From: Cristatella mucedo | Taxonomy: Eukaryota; Bryozoa; Phylactolaemata; Cristatellidae | Direction: 5' to 3' | Assembly (NCBI GenBank): GCA_009760855.2 | Contig: WPIO01000189.1 | Coordinates: 151,001-215,000, forward strand | DNA length: 64,000 nucleotides | Shown: positions 12,801 to 23,485 of the stretch, in pieces | Position numbering within the stretch: the first letter of the stretch is position 1 | How the letters are laid out: each line of letters starts with the position of its first letter | The notes under the pieces: model-generated | Database searches by the model: none | What the model saw: only the letters and a program-made list of their open reading frames with translations | Told to the model about the DNA's origin: nothing | Made by a program: the position numbers and the translations under genes

Positions 12801-15519
12801 GCTTTTCGGAATCCAACAGTCTACCAATACCTCGTACAAACCTCAAATCCTTTGGAGACCGAACATTTAGTTCGTATGCTCCCGAAGCCTGGAACTCACT
12901 CCCGACTTGCGTCAGAACATCCCCTGAGCTGACCACATTTAGAAAGAACTTAAAAACACCTATTTAGGACAGCATTTAGTGGGTTCCTGTGATTCGTCCT
13001 TCATGTGCTTATGTGTGCTGACACTGTGCATGCTGCCACTAAGCACATTTGCATGCTGACCCTGTGCATGTCACCCCTAACCGTGTTATTCATGTTTTTT
13101 TATCAAGCATGACTCACCATTCAATTGCATTTCCCTTTACAGCAAATGTAAAGCCCCTAGAAAGAGACTGAGTTCTCTGAGGATGCTTTATCAAGTGCAT
13201 TATTATTATTATTATTATTATTAAGATTCCAGGATCTGGAATCTGTTCACTAACAACTCGGAAGACCACCATGATCGGCCTCTCTGAACACCTATTTCAT
13301 TCCATCTCTCACCAACCCCAATTAAACCTTACTTTGATAGCAAGCTAGTAGATAGACACGAAGTCTGCTTGGCTCATTAAAATTGGTGCAAATGAAACAC
13401 AGATTTCTCAAGACCCCAAACACAGAGAAGGCGGCTTTTTCTGACGAATTCAATGATCGATTCAACGATCGAAGAGAACGCTCATGTCCCAACTAGCTAT
13501 CGGGTCAAACTTTAAACACGCGTGTGATACCTAAAGGTCAATGATCCAACACGAGGTCGTTCTGGCCGGTTTTACCGATCATTCTATCATTCATTTTACC
13601 GATCATTCATTTTACCGATCATTCTGAGTATCTTAAGAATCGATCTTAAAAGCCGTTTAGGCACCACGTAGCTGACTACATGGTTAAGATGGCTCATTCC
13701 AAAATTAGTCGCAAATTTCAAATGGCTTAGGACCAAAAAGCAGAAGGTATGGGCCGGTAATGTAGGCTTTCTGCAGCAATCAGAGGATAGCAGGAAGATT
13801 GCAGCTAACGAATAACAGAAGAGACGAGTATCTGTTTAACGAGTAACATAACCAAATTAAGCAACGACACACACACACAGATTGAATTCGCCCTATCTCC
13901 AGGCACGGAATTTACTTTCCCTAATTAGCCGATTCAGCCGCCTCATTTATATTGCATAGTGACAGAAGAGCCTTAACGGCTATCACCACCGCTTGCACTG
14001 GGCAAAGAAGGATCGTACAGTACAGGACTCGAACTCACGACCTGGGTGGCAAAGAGTGAGCACCTAGGCACTGAGCAATGAGATCTACGTGAATGACCTA
14101 GCTTAGAGCTGGGTCACTGAAGAGAAAGCACATCTCCACAGATCTAAAAAAATTTAAAGTTTAAAATAAAAAAAAAATTAAAAAAATACTAGCTGATAAA
14201 ACGGACTTTTTTGTATAGCAAAAGAAGAGCCATTACGGCTATCATCACGGCTTGCAGTGGCAATACAGGATCCGCCCACTGCCGGAATCGAACCCACGAT
14301 CTCGGTCCCCGAGGTCGTGAAAAGCCACAGCCTTACCTAGTGTGCCATCACGGCTCATCACGACCTACCCGAGTGACCTCGATTGCAGCATGAGCCGTGG
14401 GATATTCCCTTTTCGGCAAATGTAAAGCGCCTAGAAAGAGGTCGAGTTCTCTGAGGGCGCTTTATCAAGAGCATTATTATTATTATTATTGTTATTACTA
14501 CATAGAGCTACAGCCGTCGCTGATGGGAAGCTCGGCGGAAGCACTTCCCATTGCATTTCGGCTAGCCTCCATGACAGCGTTGGAAGGGCCGCCCGGTCTC
14601 CGTCTCGCAGACGGCTCGAGGTTCGGCGATGCCTGAGCGAGCGAGTGGGCGGCACGGACGACAAAAGGGTGACACGCTGGTCGCAGCCACAACGAGGCTG
14701 TCCACGGCCGAGGGGGCTGAACGACTACTACGGCAAGCGGTCAGCAGGCTCGTGGGCCGGAGAGCGCGAACTGCACTTCCGAGTGGGGAGGCGGCAGCGC
14801 ATGCGAGAAGATCAGCGACCAACTGCATTTCCCATCCGTTACGACGACGACGCCGCCGCTTTTTAGCGACGTCGTGGCAGCAGACGACGTCGTAACGAGC
14901 CGTTACGACGACGTCGTCGTGGCAGCAAACGGCGCGCTGACAGCGAGCGAGCGGGCGAGCGAGCATCTGCCCGCACCTGGATCAGCTCCTCGACCGAGGC
15001 GAACTGCGACACGACCACGTTGCGCATGCTCCGTGCGTGCGTGAGCGACACGTAGAGTCGGCCCGAGGCGCGCCGGTGCGCGTCGGCGGGCAGCGTGGCG
15101 ACCAGCTCCGCCCGCAGCAGCTGCAGCAGCTCGAAGCCAGGCGTGAAGGCGCCCAGGCGCTGGCGTCGCACGGTCGCCGCCAGCTCGTAGAACCTCGAAG
15201 TGCACTCCTGCGGCGGCAGCGGCGTGGTAGCGGCGGCGGCGTCCCGGCGCGCGATGCGAAAGAAACGGCCGCGAGCGCGCGCCTTGCGGCGTCGTCGCGG
15301 GGGACGCGCGAGACGAACTCGTCGCGGCGTTACCTTCACTTTTTCTGGGCAAACTGCCATGATCGTCGCGATAATGCTGCCGGAAGACGCGCCCGCAAAC
15401 TTTTCGACGAACTTCAGGACGCTGCCGCCGCGACTTAGGAGGGCTTGCGCGGCACCGAGGTGGTAGATTCCTAAGAAGCCGCAACCCGAGAACGAAATGG
15501 CTCGGTATTGTGCAGCCAT
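6867..15519 (-). CDS. Patatin-like phospholipase (PNPLA2-5 group), tandem copy B
   Basis: Coding exons (minus strand): 15519-15334, 15207-14977, 11100-11026 and 7292-6867, all phase 0 with GT-AG junctions, giving 305 residues. Exon 1 carries the oxyanion loop GCGFLG (residues 12-17) and the nucleophile elbow GASSG with Ser45. Exon 4 opens with YIDGG, placing the catalytic Asp at 168, the spacing expected for ATGL and PNPLA4. Exon 2 has LPADAHRRASGRL and VVVSQFASVEELIQ, a conserved stretch of this group. Known role of the family: serine/aspartate dyad hydrolases acting on triglyceride or retinyl esters at lipid droplets. Intron 1 is only 126 bp. The others are 3.7-3.9 kb and filled with LINE and SINE copies. 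At 305 residues it is closer to PNPLA4 (about 253) than to ATGL (about 504). The C terminus is Ala/Pro/Arg-rich and not recognisable. The start ATG is the first Met before AAQYRAISF. Confidence 0.92.
8331..9215 (+). mobile_element. LINE fragment, L2/CR1-like family 2, 3' part of ORF2
   Basis: A single open frame of 280 codons matches the region after the polymerase palm: NLGIVFDSCLNF, SRLDYCNSLLAGL, ARLVFKSQMFEHVSPLLKEL, LRWMPVDQRI and WNSPPQ. The catalytic YADD part is absent. It ends in GAGTGCGCTATACAAAACTC, a tail different from the main LINE family but shared with the copy at 24.1-25.4 kb. It lies in intron 3 of PNPLA copy B, antisense to the gene. Confidence 0.85.
9273..9985 (-). mobile_element. 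LINE fragment, L2/CR1-like family 1
   Basis: The minus-strand frame over 9381-9905 contains NSAARLVCRERRSCHITPLL, LHWLPVKQRIDFKVLSLTFR, and AWNSLPTCVRTSPELTTFKK. It ends with the family 1 tail (hairpin plus ATT repeats at 9273-9350). It is 5'-truncated, as is typical for target-primed insertion. Confidence 0.9.
10026..10196 (+). mobile_element. SINE family S1
   Basis: The copy begins GAGCCGTGATGACATACTAG, with box B-like GGTTTGAATCC and GCGGTGGTGATAGCCG, and ends CAATCAGCTAGTATTT. It sits beside a second, inverted copy. Confidence 0.8.
10266..10412 (-). mobile_element. SINE family S1, diverged copy
   Basis: Inverted relative to the preceding copy and only 70 bases away. It keeps the CAGCTATTTA end, a degraded body and the GGACTCGAACCCAC box B region. 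The pair could form a long hairpin in the PNPLA-B pre-mRNA. Confidence 0.65.
12050..13225 (+). mobile_element. LINE copy, L2/CR1-like family 1, with RT active-site region
   Basis: The first frame (12055-12366) includes FHFYADDTQLYLC, the reverse-transcriptase YADD motif, then WMAANFLKLNEDKTNLLVMG. A frame break and an in-frame stop near 12360-12400 separate it from the second frame (12524-12967), with CNSLLAGLPACAIRRLQLVQ and ADLHWLPVKQRIDF. The copy ends with the family 1 tail at 13150-13225. It is the longest LINE copy in the window, lies in PNPLA-B intron 2, and is dead because of the frame breaks. Confidence 0.9.
13565..13628. repeat. Short tandem repeat, unit TTTTACCGATCATTC
   Basis: Three to four imperfect copies of a 15-20 bp unit built on TTTTACCGATCATTC. 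Confidence 0.8.
13926..14080 (-). mobile_element. SINE family S1, diverged
   Basis: The minus orientation shows GGACTCGAACTCACGACC and GGCTATCACCACCGCTTGCA as plus-strand complements of the head and body. The 5' head is poorly preserved. Confidence 0.65.
14188..14357 (-). mobile_element. SINE family S1
   Basis: Nearly full copy from CTAGCTGATAAAACGG to CTAGTGTGCCATCACGGC on the plus strand, that is, tail to head on the minus strand. Confidence 0.8.
14395..14492 (+). mobile_element. Solo LINE family 1 tail
   Basis: It reads GTAAAGCGCCTAGAAAGAGG...GAGTTCTCTGAGGGCGCTTT followed by ATT repeats. This is an extremely 5'-truncated insertion. Confidence 0.85.
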
Positions 15520-15814
15520 TTTCGCCACGCTGCGCGCAGCACGCTCGTGCGACGCCCTCTAGCCAACAGCCGGAGGTGAGACGCAGGCCGTCCGCCAGCC
15601 TTGGTCCCACAGCGAGCCCAGCAAGCATCACGTGTAGCGTCGGATATCGGGGAGGGGTAGGTGAGCGCGGGTACGTGAACAACCGGCAGCAAAGCTGTGC
15701 TAAGAGTGTTAATTACTACCGCTTTTGGTTATAATGGAGTTAACTACAGCCTATCGGTACTGAGAGGGGGTACAGGCTATTGCTATTTTCTCGCGTTCCT
15801 CCACTGATTACACT

Positions 15815-16020
15815 TGACTACTTGTTATGGGCAAACCCAGTGTGATTCAGAGATTGGAAAGGCTGACCCTCAAAGTTGGCTCAGCCAGCATATCTCCAGT
15901 TGAATCAGCTCGAAATCTAGGTGTCATATTCCAAAGCGACCTCTCGTTAGACGCCCATATCAGCTCCACAGTCAAATCCGCCTATTTTCAGCTTCATAAC
16001 GTTGCTAAAACTTTGCTATT
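15815..16020 (+). mobile_element. LINE fragment, family 1
   Basis: The frame reads GKPSVIQRLERLTLKVGSAS and ESARNLGVIFQSDLSLDAHI, matching the same region of the copy at 12.3 kb but with the frame intact. It is truncated at both ends and lacks a tail. Confidence 0.85.
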
Positions 16021-17082
16021 TCCTCGCGTTCTCCTCGTCGCTGCTGTCTTCGCTGAAGTGGCGATATCTACGAGTCCTGCCGTCGGGGTTTACGAAAAAT
16101 GCCGTCTCAGCTCTATCTTAATATCGGTGCTCATACTTTTCATAGAAAATTACTCATTCTCAAGTACGAATTCGCGTCTTGCGTTGGACGCAGATGCCAA
16201 CGCGGTGGCTGACGTGCGCCGCCAACGCGGTGGCTGACGTGCGCCGCCACCGCAGCGCTGCCTGCCGCTGTCGCCGCAGTGTCGCTGCTCGGCGCGACGC
16301 TGCGGCAGTTGGCTGCCGGCTCGTGGCGCTCTGCATGCCGTGCGAGGGGCGTTCGAATCGCACGCACACCGGTTCCGGTTGGCAACGCAGGAAAAATCAA
16401 GTGAAGGTACTAGTAGGCAGGCGCTGTCGCCGGCAGCTCCCCGGATCCGCTGGCTACCCATCGGGCAGAGAGGTGCGAAGCGGTGGCGACCGCGTTGTCG
16501 TACGAGATGAGACACCGAGCCGACATGGCAGCCATGCTTGTTCCGCCGGAAAGAGCTCGAGCGAATGTAGCTCGCGTCGCTGGAAGCTGCGACCGACGGC
16601 TGTCGCTGTCAAAGGTCAGCAGCCGCGCAGCTTCGGCAGGTCTTCTGATCGCGTACCTAGCTGAGGACGATACGAACCGAAAGTTCTCAGGCGCTTTCGA
16701 GAAGCGGCTTTATTCAAAGCAACATCAAACGTACTCGAGCTAAGCTTCGCCAGGAAGATGACTGGTCTTTTTTTACGTGTCAGTGACACGAAGCTAGCTG
16801 ACCGAGTGTTCTTGAGTAAGCTAGCTAGCAGCTGAACGCTCCAACATTTCAAATGGTAAATCGAGTCGTTGACGTCACAGTAAAAAGTTCGGCCTTCGAT
16901 CAATAAAAAATCCGGCTGGTAGCGGCCCAAGCTGATTGGCAATTCATTGGCAGCCTCCCCCCTCCAGACAGCCGGTTATGAGTCCTGCTTGGCCATCCGA
17001 TCCAGCCGCATTTACTGCCGATTCGCTTGACCGTGCGGCTGGTTCGGTTATAAAAATCGGATGCCTTAGAAATTCTGTACAG

Positions 17083-17195
17083 CATCTGCAAAGTGCCTAG
17101 AAAGAGATTCAGTTGTCTGATGGCGCTATTCACATGTACTATTACTAGAAAGAGATTCAGTTGTCTGAGGGCGCTACACACATGTATTATTATTA
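17083..17195 (+). mobile_element. Two adjacent solo LINE tails
   Basis: AGTGCCTAGAAAGAGATTCA...GATGGCGCTATTCACATGTA is followed directly by a second AGAAAGAGATTCAGTTGTCT...GAGGGCGCTACACACATGTA, ending in ATT. This is a tandem duplication of the tail. Confidence 0.8.
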
Positions 17196-17374
17196 AAATT
17201 GGATGGCTCAGGTCGAGCTAGTCATTCAAAAGAATGTAGTCGCTATAGCCTCGTCCTTCACCCTTCACATCCGGACACCTGGAGCCAGGCTCAAGGGGCA
17301 CCCACACGACTGCGTCATCGTCATCGCAGGCCGACTTGCCATCGCAGGTCGTCAGCAGAATGAAAAAGAAGGGG

Positions 17375-17465
17375 AGTGTCCAGTGAGGTGAGTGACCAGA
17401 GTGAGTGTCCTAGAGGTGAGTGACCAGAGTGAGTGTCCAGTGAGGTTAGTGACCAGAGTGAGAGC
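17375..17465. repeat. Minisatellite of GTGAGTGACCAGA units
   Basis: About three units of roughly 33 bp, each containing GTGACCAGAGTGAGTGTCC. Each unit includes several GTGAGT words that resemble splice donors on the plus strand. Confidence 0.85.
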
Positions 17466-17936
17466 TGAGGGAGGCAGGTCAGGCATGGCATGCCAGGTCA
17501 GGAGTACAGGAATGCCAGCAGCCGGTGATGACAGCTGATATAGAGAACAGTAGTGGATGGTAACTGTATTCTTTCGCGTGAAGTGCAGCAGATGAAAAAT
17601 CTTGCCAAATCGAAAAGGAACCGAAACAACCCGAGAGTATGCCAGAGCTGAATTGCACCACTGCCGTCGGATGCTGCTTCTGCTGGGTGCCAGCAGCCGA
17701 AGTGCTGGCCGCGAGGCTGCTGGGAGTTCCGGTAGCTGCAAGCCTCTCGGTTCAGAGCGTGTGCAGCAACAGCAGACAAACCTGCACTCGACCCGCTGAC
17801 CCGAGGGAGCATCCGGGGCAGCGGCAGCACCGGGCCCGAGCTCAGGCTCAGCTGAACGAGTGCGCGGGCTGCACGCTGCTCTGGTCCACAGCAGCAGCGG
17901 GCAGACACTTAAACTGTTATCCCACGACCTGCTGTC

Positions 17937-20900
17937 CTAGGACCCATGATCCTGTTCGTCTACCAGGTCAGACAGAGCAGGCGTGAATCTCGGTGGCAAT
18001 GGCTGCAACAGCAACCGCCGCTGGGCCAACTCCCGCAGGAAACGCAGAGCGTCGCGCTGTCCAGCCAGCTCGTACAGCCGACGTTTTTTGGGCGAAAGTG
18101 TCGACAAACCCTGGAAGAAGTAAAAAAGATTGACAAGGCAAACTCGGACGTCCATGCCGGAGAAGGTAATGTACATCCTGCGCCGATCACTCGGGCCACC
18201 GCTGCCACCACGGTCTGAGTCACGAGGGGAAATATGGCCACCACCGATGTAAGGAGACACGAGAATGGTGGGCTCGCTGTCGCCGAACACTGGTAAGTGG
18301 TTGCTCATGGCACCGTCCGTGTAGCGCTGCAACGAACAGCAAGCGGGTGGAAAACGAGGCGTGCTTGCTTAGTGGAGCAGAACCCTGGTCGTGGCGAATG
18401 ACAGTAGAATGGAACATCACACGGTCACATGCCACATCACGTGCCACATTCCTATACAGTCGACTCATCTGTTCGTAGGCGTGGCCTTCCCAGTTGTGCA
18501 AACTGCGGCTACCTGGCCCAGCTGGGGTGCTAACGGCTCTCCTTCACTAGCCGAGAGAAGTGGCAGTCTCCGGTCACGTGACTTTGCTCACGTGACTGCA
18601 CGATGTAAGGGACAGCTTGCGAATGACAGGAAGGGACAGCTTGCTGAGTGGCTAGCATGCACGTATAACACACAGCCGGAGCATCTGTGGCCAGTCTTTG
18701 GCTGCCTTTACAGCACCAGGCATACACAAAAGTGAGAGGAAATCATAATAGCAATTTTCTATAGCACCCTCAAAGAACTCAATCTCTTTCTAGGTACTTA
18801 ACATTTGCTGTAAAGGAAACGTGATCGAATGGTTAGCGGTAGCATGCTCAATGAACAGCAAGGTTAGAGGTGACGTGCATAAGGTCAGCATGCAAATATT
18901 GTTAAGTGGCACCATGCACAGTATCAGCACTCACAAGCACACAGAGGACAAATCACGTGGACCCACTAAATGCTGCGATATACAGATGCATTTTAGTTTC
19001 TTTTTAAATGTGGCCAAGTCAGGGGATGTCGTGACTGCAAGTCGGAAGTTCCAGGCTTCGGGAGCATACAAAATAAAGGTGTGGTTTCCAAAAGATTTGA
19101 CGTTCGTGCGAGGTGCAGGTACACGATTAGATTCCGAAAAGCGAGTGCTCCGATGCTTGGCCTGGTGGGGGAGTAGATAGGATAGGTAGACTGGAGCCAA
19201 AGAATGAAGGGACCTCAAAGTGAGCGACAAAACCGTCAAGCCGATGCATTGCTTGACTGGGAGCCAGTGCAGGTCAGCAAGAAGTGGCGTGATGATGTGG
19301 CCACTTCGATGCTCGTGACAGACAAGCCGAGAGCTGCAGAGTATTGTACCAGCTGTAACCAGCAAGCAGTAAGTCACAGAAGTCGAGACGGAATGTCACA
19401 AATGCACAGACCAATTTAGATGTGGCATCTCTGTCTAAACAAGCCCAAATTTTAGCAATATTATGTAGCTGACGAGCTGTGGGTAGGCAGACTTGACTGT
19501 GGAGCTGATAGCCAAACTTGGGCAGATCGATAATCTGTCACCTAATAGATTATCAGACTAAAAGCTAAACCTACATAAATCAACGGGAGCATCATTAGGA
19601 AACAAACACTGATAACAATCAATCCAGAGCAAATTTTGCCTTTTTCTATTCATTTATGACCGGAAAATGGAATAGAATTTTTCAGTGTGAACACATCATC
19701 AGAAATATATTGAACACCATTGTGCAGTAGGTTAGGAGAGACCTGAACAGATTCATTGTTTCTATTAGCCCGTGTATAGTTAGTTACTCTTGCAGCTGGA
19801 GACGTTAAAGCTCCCATAGACTACATATGTGTCTTAAACAGGAAGATCCACACCAAGCAATTGGTGGCTGACATGATGTCTCCACGACTATCTGTGATAT
19901 TCAGTTTCGACATCACGTATCATGCGCAGACTAGGTAGCGTGTGCGCGAGTGTGTGCACATAGGAGCGTGCGTGCCCATTTTCCCTCGCAGTGCCGGTGA
20001 GTGCGAGTGCTGCACGGCACGCGCACCGACATGCCGCATGCCGATAGTCGGCCTTCTCTGCGGCTCTTTGGCCAGCGGAGGAAGAGAGAGAAAGAGAGAC
20101 AGAGAGAGTCAGCACTCAGCTCACGGCCACTGCACGGCGCCAGTAGGCACCAGAATGCATTCACCCGTTCCCTCCCCTGCTTCCAGGCCTAGTGCCTATC
20201 GACTTCTACGCCCTGCAAGAACAACTTTTAACAACAAGACGTTTTCAATTGCGCCCTAAGACAAGGAAAGAGGTGCATGCGCCGTTCGCTGAAGTGGGAT
20301 AGGGAAGGGTGCGGCGTGATAGGCGTGATATGCTGTTAGGAGAACCATGACTGCATGCTGACCCTGTGCATGTCACCCCTAACCATATTATTCATTTCGT
20401 TCGTTTTTCAAGCATGATTTTACTTACCATTCAATTGCATTTCCTTTACAGCAAATGTAAAGCGCCTAGAGAGAGATTAAGTTCTCTGAGGGCGCTTTAT
20501 CAAGTGAATTATTATTATTATTATTATTATAGCACTCTCACCACTTGGCGATCAGCTGTTAGAGACCCGCCCCCTAGTCTCAGCCTAGGGGTTAGGCGTT
20601 TGCGTACTTAACGACCCAGGTTGTGGGCTTGAATCCTCCAGCAGACAGAAAATCTTTTATTGCCAGATGCAAGAGTGGTGATAACCGCAAAGGCTCATCT
20701 GTCGCTACATAACTGAGGCCATTGAATCTGCTAACCTTTACTTTACTTCCGGCGAGCTAACCTTTACTTTTCACTTTACTTCCGGCGAGGGAGCCGCACG
20801 CAATGCTCCGCCTCCAGCGCTGCTGCTCACCACGTACCTCACCGTCGGAGTAGGTCAGAGGTCTGCACAGCGGTGCGCTGTAGCCGGGGATGCAGCAGCT

Positions 20901-21336
20901 GCAGGCGATGCACTTCAAGCAGAAAGACAGACGGCTGCAGTTACAGATCGAATGAGAAGGCAGCAGCCTGGCAGCGAGCTGGCAGGCAAAGCAGGCTCGC
21001 TCCCTGCCTGCCTCCTCCCACACCCACCCCATGCAGGCCGATCGGGTCGCTGTGCCAGCATAAACTCGCGGAGCACCAGATTGCGCAAGGACAGGGGCGT
21101 GCAGCGGCAGCGGAACGCTCCAGCAGCTCACCCTAAGATAATCTGCCACTGCTCGCGAGAATATTCTCGAAAATAGTTACACTATACGACAGCCGGCACA
21201 ACGGCAGACGCTCGGCACGACAGACAGCACAAGCAGGCTCATTAGTGCAATGCTGTAAGGTTCGTACAGCAAATCGTGTGGCACTGTCACTCTACACAAG
21301 CCGAGGCATCGGGACTTCAGGGGGGGTCAATACTAT

Positions 21337-21419
<83 letters not shown>

Positions 21420-23485
21420 ATAATAATAATTCACACACTAATTGTTAGAAAAATGCATGTCGGGTCAGAGGGAGTGGCATTTTAAGACCTATAAACAGTC
21501 GCGAAACGCTTCAGTAATAGGGGCGCCAAGCCGCCCAGTAGCCTGCAGCACAGCCCGGCTCAATGTTGGGGCACACAAGAACTACTCGGCCGGCGGGGAC
21601 AGCACCTTTGTCCTCGAGCACTGTGAGCCATTAGGAGCAGCAGCATAGTGAGACATGAAGGTGAAGGTGAGACGTGAAGGTGACATGACTGACATGAAGG
21701 TGAGACGCGAAGGGCTTAGCACGAGCAGGGAAGCTCTAGAAGCAGCAGCTCTGGTATTTCGGCCTCTAGAATTGCTCGGCTATCCGCAGGAGCAGCTAAT
21801 CGAGCTAGCCTGTCAACCTTGGCAATAGCTCGGTCCAAAAAGAACGGCTCACGGTGCCGGGCCCAATGCCACTAAGCTCTTGCCCCATCGTCTATTAGCT
21901 GTAAGGTAATAATTTTAGCTATTCGCTGTAAGAGCAGGGGTCGCCTCCTGGTCCGTCGTCATCGCCAGGGACTTGCTTTCCATTAGAACGAAGGAGGGGG
22001 CCGGCTGTGCAAGCAGCCAGAGATTGGCTGCCACTACCACTGGGAAAAGGTGAAGGCTTTCCCACTAGGGAAAGCGCCAGGATGGATAGCGCCCGTGCGC
22101 TTTGAGTTTGTGTGTACTCATAAATAAAATAAATAAATAAAATTCATTTATATAGCGCGCCAAGAGAACTTAATCTTTATTCAGGTGCTTCGCATATGCC
22201 TCGGGACTCGAGCCCCCCCCCCCCCCGACCTTAGTCAGACCTTGGTCGGAGCGAGCAGCTTAACCTCTAGACCAAGCCAGCGCGGCACGCGTGGTCAGGG
22301 CGTAGAGATTTGGCTCCGTGAACTTTGTTTAGAGTCCGGTGAAGTGACGATCGTGGCTTCAGCTCTTCCGCGCGGAGGTGCACGCTGCACGCCTGAATCG
22401 CGTCGTCGCTGAGCGCGATTCTGATTCTGAACGTGCTAAGCCGTCGCTATCTCGTACCTGGCTGTTCACACCCTCTTGTCTATTTGCGTGTTGTTCCCCA
22501 CTATAGACTCAGGTAAACCTAAGCAATGGGGAGGTATTTCCCCCTAAGAGTGCTTCCTTCGGCGAGAGCTTGCGAGGAGTAAAGAGGGATAAAACTGTAC
22601 TAGACGCATTGTCGCTTTCTAATAAAGTTCAAATAAAATCCCCTAATCGTGCGTGTATCTCGTTCCAATTAACGCCACGACAGCTCACGGCCCCTTAATA
22701 ATAAATAGTAACGAGGTAGGAGCGCCGGAAAGGCTTTTTCGTGGCAGTCAATAAGCTTATTGCACGCATATTACACGCTTATTACTGCTTATTGCACGCA
22801 GACGTGCATCGGAATCGCATTCGGCAGCTAGCAGTTAGCTGCGCCGCTAAGCGGTGGGTACGCCCACTCCGCCGAGCCTTCGGCATTACAAACCTATATT
22901 GTGCTGCGCACGACGTTAAGCAAATTAAGCAGCCGGAAGTCCGCGAATGGCGCGGGGGGGGGGGGCGTCGCGAACCTGAACGAGCTCTTCCACGGAGCTG
23001 AACTGCGATACAACGACGTTCCGATTGGTCCTCGCGTGCGTGATGGATATGAAGAGTCGGCCGCTGGCGAGCTGGTGTGCGTCTGCGGGCAGAAACTCAA
23101 GTAGCTCCGCCTTCAGCAGCTCGGCTACCTCTAGGCCAGGCGTAAAGCCGCCAAGACAGTGACTGCTCATGGTGTCCACCAGTGAATCAAATCTCGCAGA
23201 CCATTCCTAAACACGGAAGTGCGATAGCCTCAGCGAGTTGTCAACTTTGAACAATGGGCACCAGGGGCTGCGTCTGCTTTCGGGGGCACAGCGAAATACC
23301 TTGGCTCGGTCGGGGCAGACGGCTAAAATCGTGGCAGCAATGCTTCCAGCGGACGCCCCACCAAACTTGCGTATGGATTCGAGGACGTGCTTGCCTCTGG
23401 AAAACAACGCGTGTATAGCGCCCAGGTGATATACGCCGAGCGTGCCGGCGCCGCTAAACGAGACGGCTCTAAATTTGTCCGTCAT
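17937..23485 (-). CDS. Patatin-like phospholipase (PNPLA2-5 group), tandem copy A
   Basis: Coding exons (minus strand): 23485-23300, 23206-22976, 20912-20838 and 18326-17937, all phase 0 with GT-AG junctions, giving 293 residues. The first three exons are 186, 231 and 75 nt, exactly as in copy B, so the pair is a tandem duplication. Motifs: oxyanion loop GAGTLG (12-17), GASAG with Ser45, and YTDGA with Asp168, so the catalytic dyad is complete. Exon 2 holds LPADAHQLASGRLFISITHA and VVVSQFSSVEELVQ. Exon 4 has NHLPVFGDSEPTILVSPY and then CLVNLFYFFQGLSTLSP, where other PNPLAs have SLANLVRLNQALFPP. Two CACGTGAC motifs lie in intron 3. The exon 3 acceptor is TTGAAG rather than CAG. The start is the Met before TDKFRAVSF; upstream residues are proline-rich and unlikely to be coding. 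Confidence 0.92.
18573..18596. promoter_or_regulatory. Paired CACGTGAC E-boxes in PNPLA-A intron 3
   Basis: GTCACGTGAC at 18573-18582 is a perfect CLEAR-type palindrome. TCACGTGAC follows at 18588-18596, 15 bases on. TFEB/TFE3 bind such sites in lysosomal and lipophagy genes. Binding here is an inference from sequence alone. Confidence 0.35.
18745..19475 (-). mobile_element. LINE fragment, family 1, degenerate
   Basis: The minus frame has HIITPLLADLHWLPVKQCIG, LRSLHSLAPVYLSYLLPHQA and YAPEAWNFRLAVTTSPDLAT. The tail is at 18749-18810 on the plus strand (reverse complement). It lies in intron 3 of PNPLA-A in the same orientation as the gene. Confidence 0.88.
20350..20530 (+). mobile_element. 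LINE family 1 3' end with intact tail hairpin
   Basis: It reads AAAGCGCCTAGAGAGAGATT, then AAGTTCTCTGAGGGCGCTTT, then ATTATT repeats. The outer arms AAAGCGCC and GGCGCTTT pair perfectly, and the inner AGAGA/TCTCT pair as well. Confidence 0.88.
20577..20740 (+). mobile_element. SINE family S1, diverged
   Basis: The head is CAGCCTAGGGGTTAGGCG, box B-like GGGCTTGAATCC, body AGTGGTGATAACCG, ending GAATCTGCTAAC. Confidence 0.65.
21331..21430. repeat. (TAC)n trinucleotide microsatellite
   Basis: About 29 uninterrupted ACT/TAC units followed by TAA units. It lies in intron 2 of PNPLA-A. Confidence 0.97.
22135..22290 (-). mobile_element. SINE family S2 with poly-C insertion
   Basis: On the plus strand the L2-type tail (TATAGCGCGCCAAGAGAAC) comes first, then GGGACTCGAGCCC extended by about 17 C residues, then GACCTTAGTCAGACCTTGGT and AACCTCTAGACCAAGCCAG. 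The B-box C run has expanded. Confidence 0.75.

Larger units (their letters stand above)
15520..17936. other. Intergenic region between the two PNPLA genes
   Basis: It holds a LINE piece at 15815-16015, a direct repeat near 16190-16250 (GCCAACGCGGTGGCTGACGT twice), two solo LINE tails at 17083-17195 and a GTGAGTG minisatellite at 17375-17465. It must also contain the promoter of copy B and the 3' UTR of copy A. I cannot mark either precisely. Confidence 0.6.

Noticed and set aside
14863-15682. Continuous 221-codon and 259-codon minus frames over PNPLA-B exons 1-2
   Set aside because: The 126-bp intron happens to lack stops in one frame, but the homology and the donor/acceptor pair show that it is spliced out.
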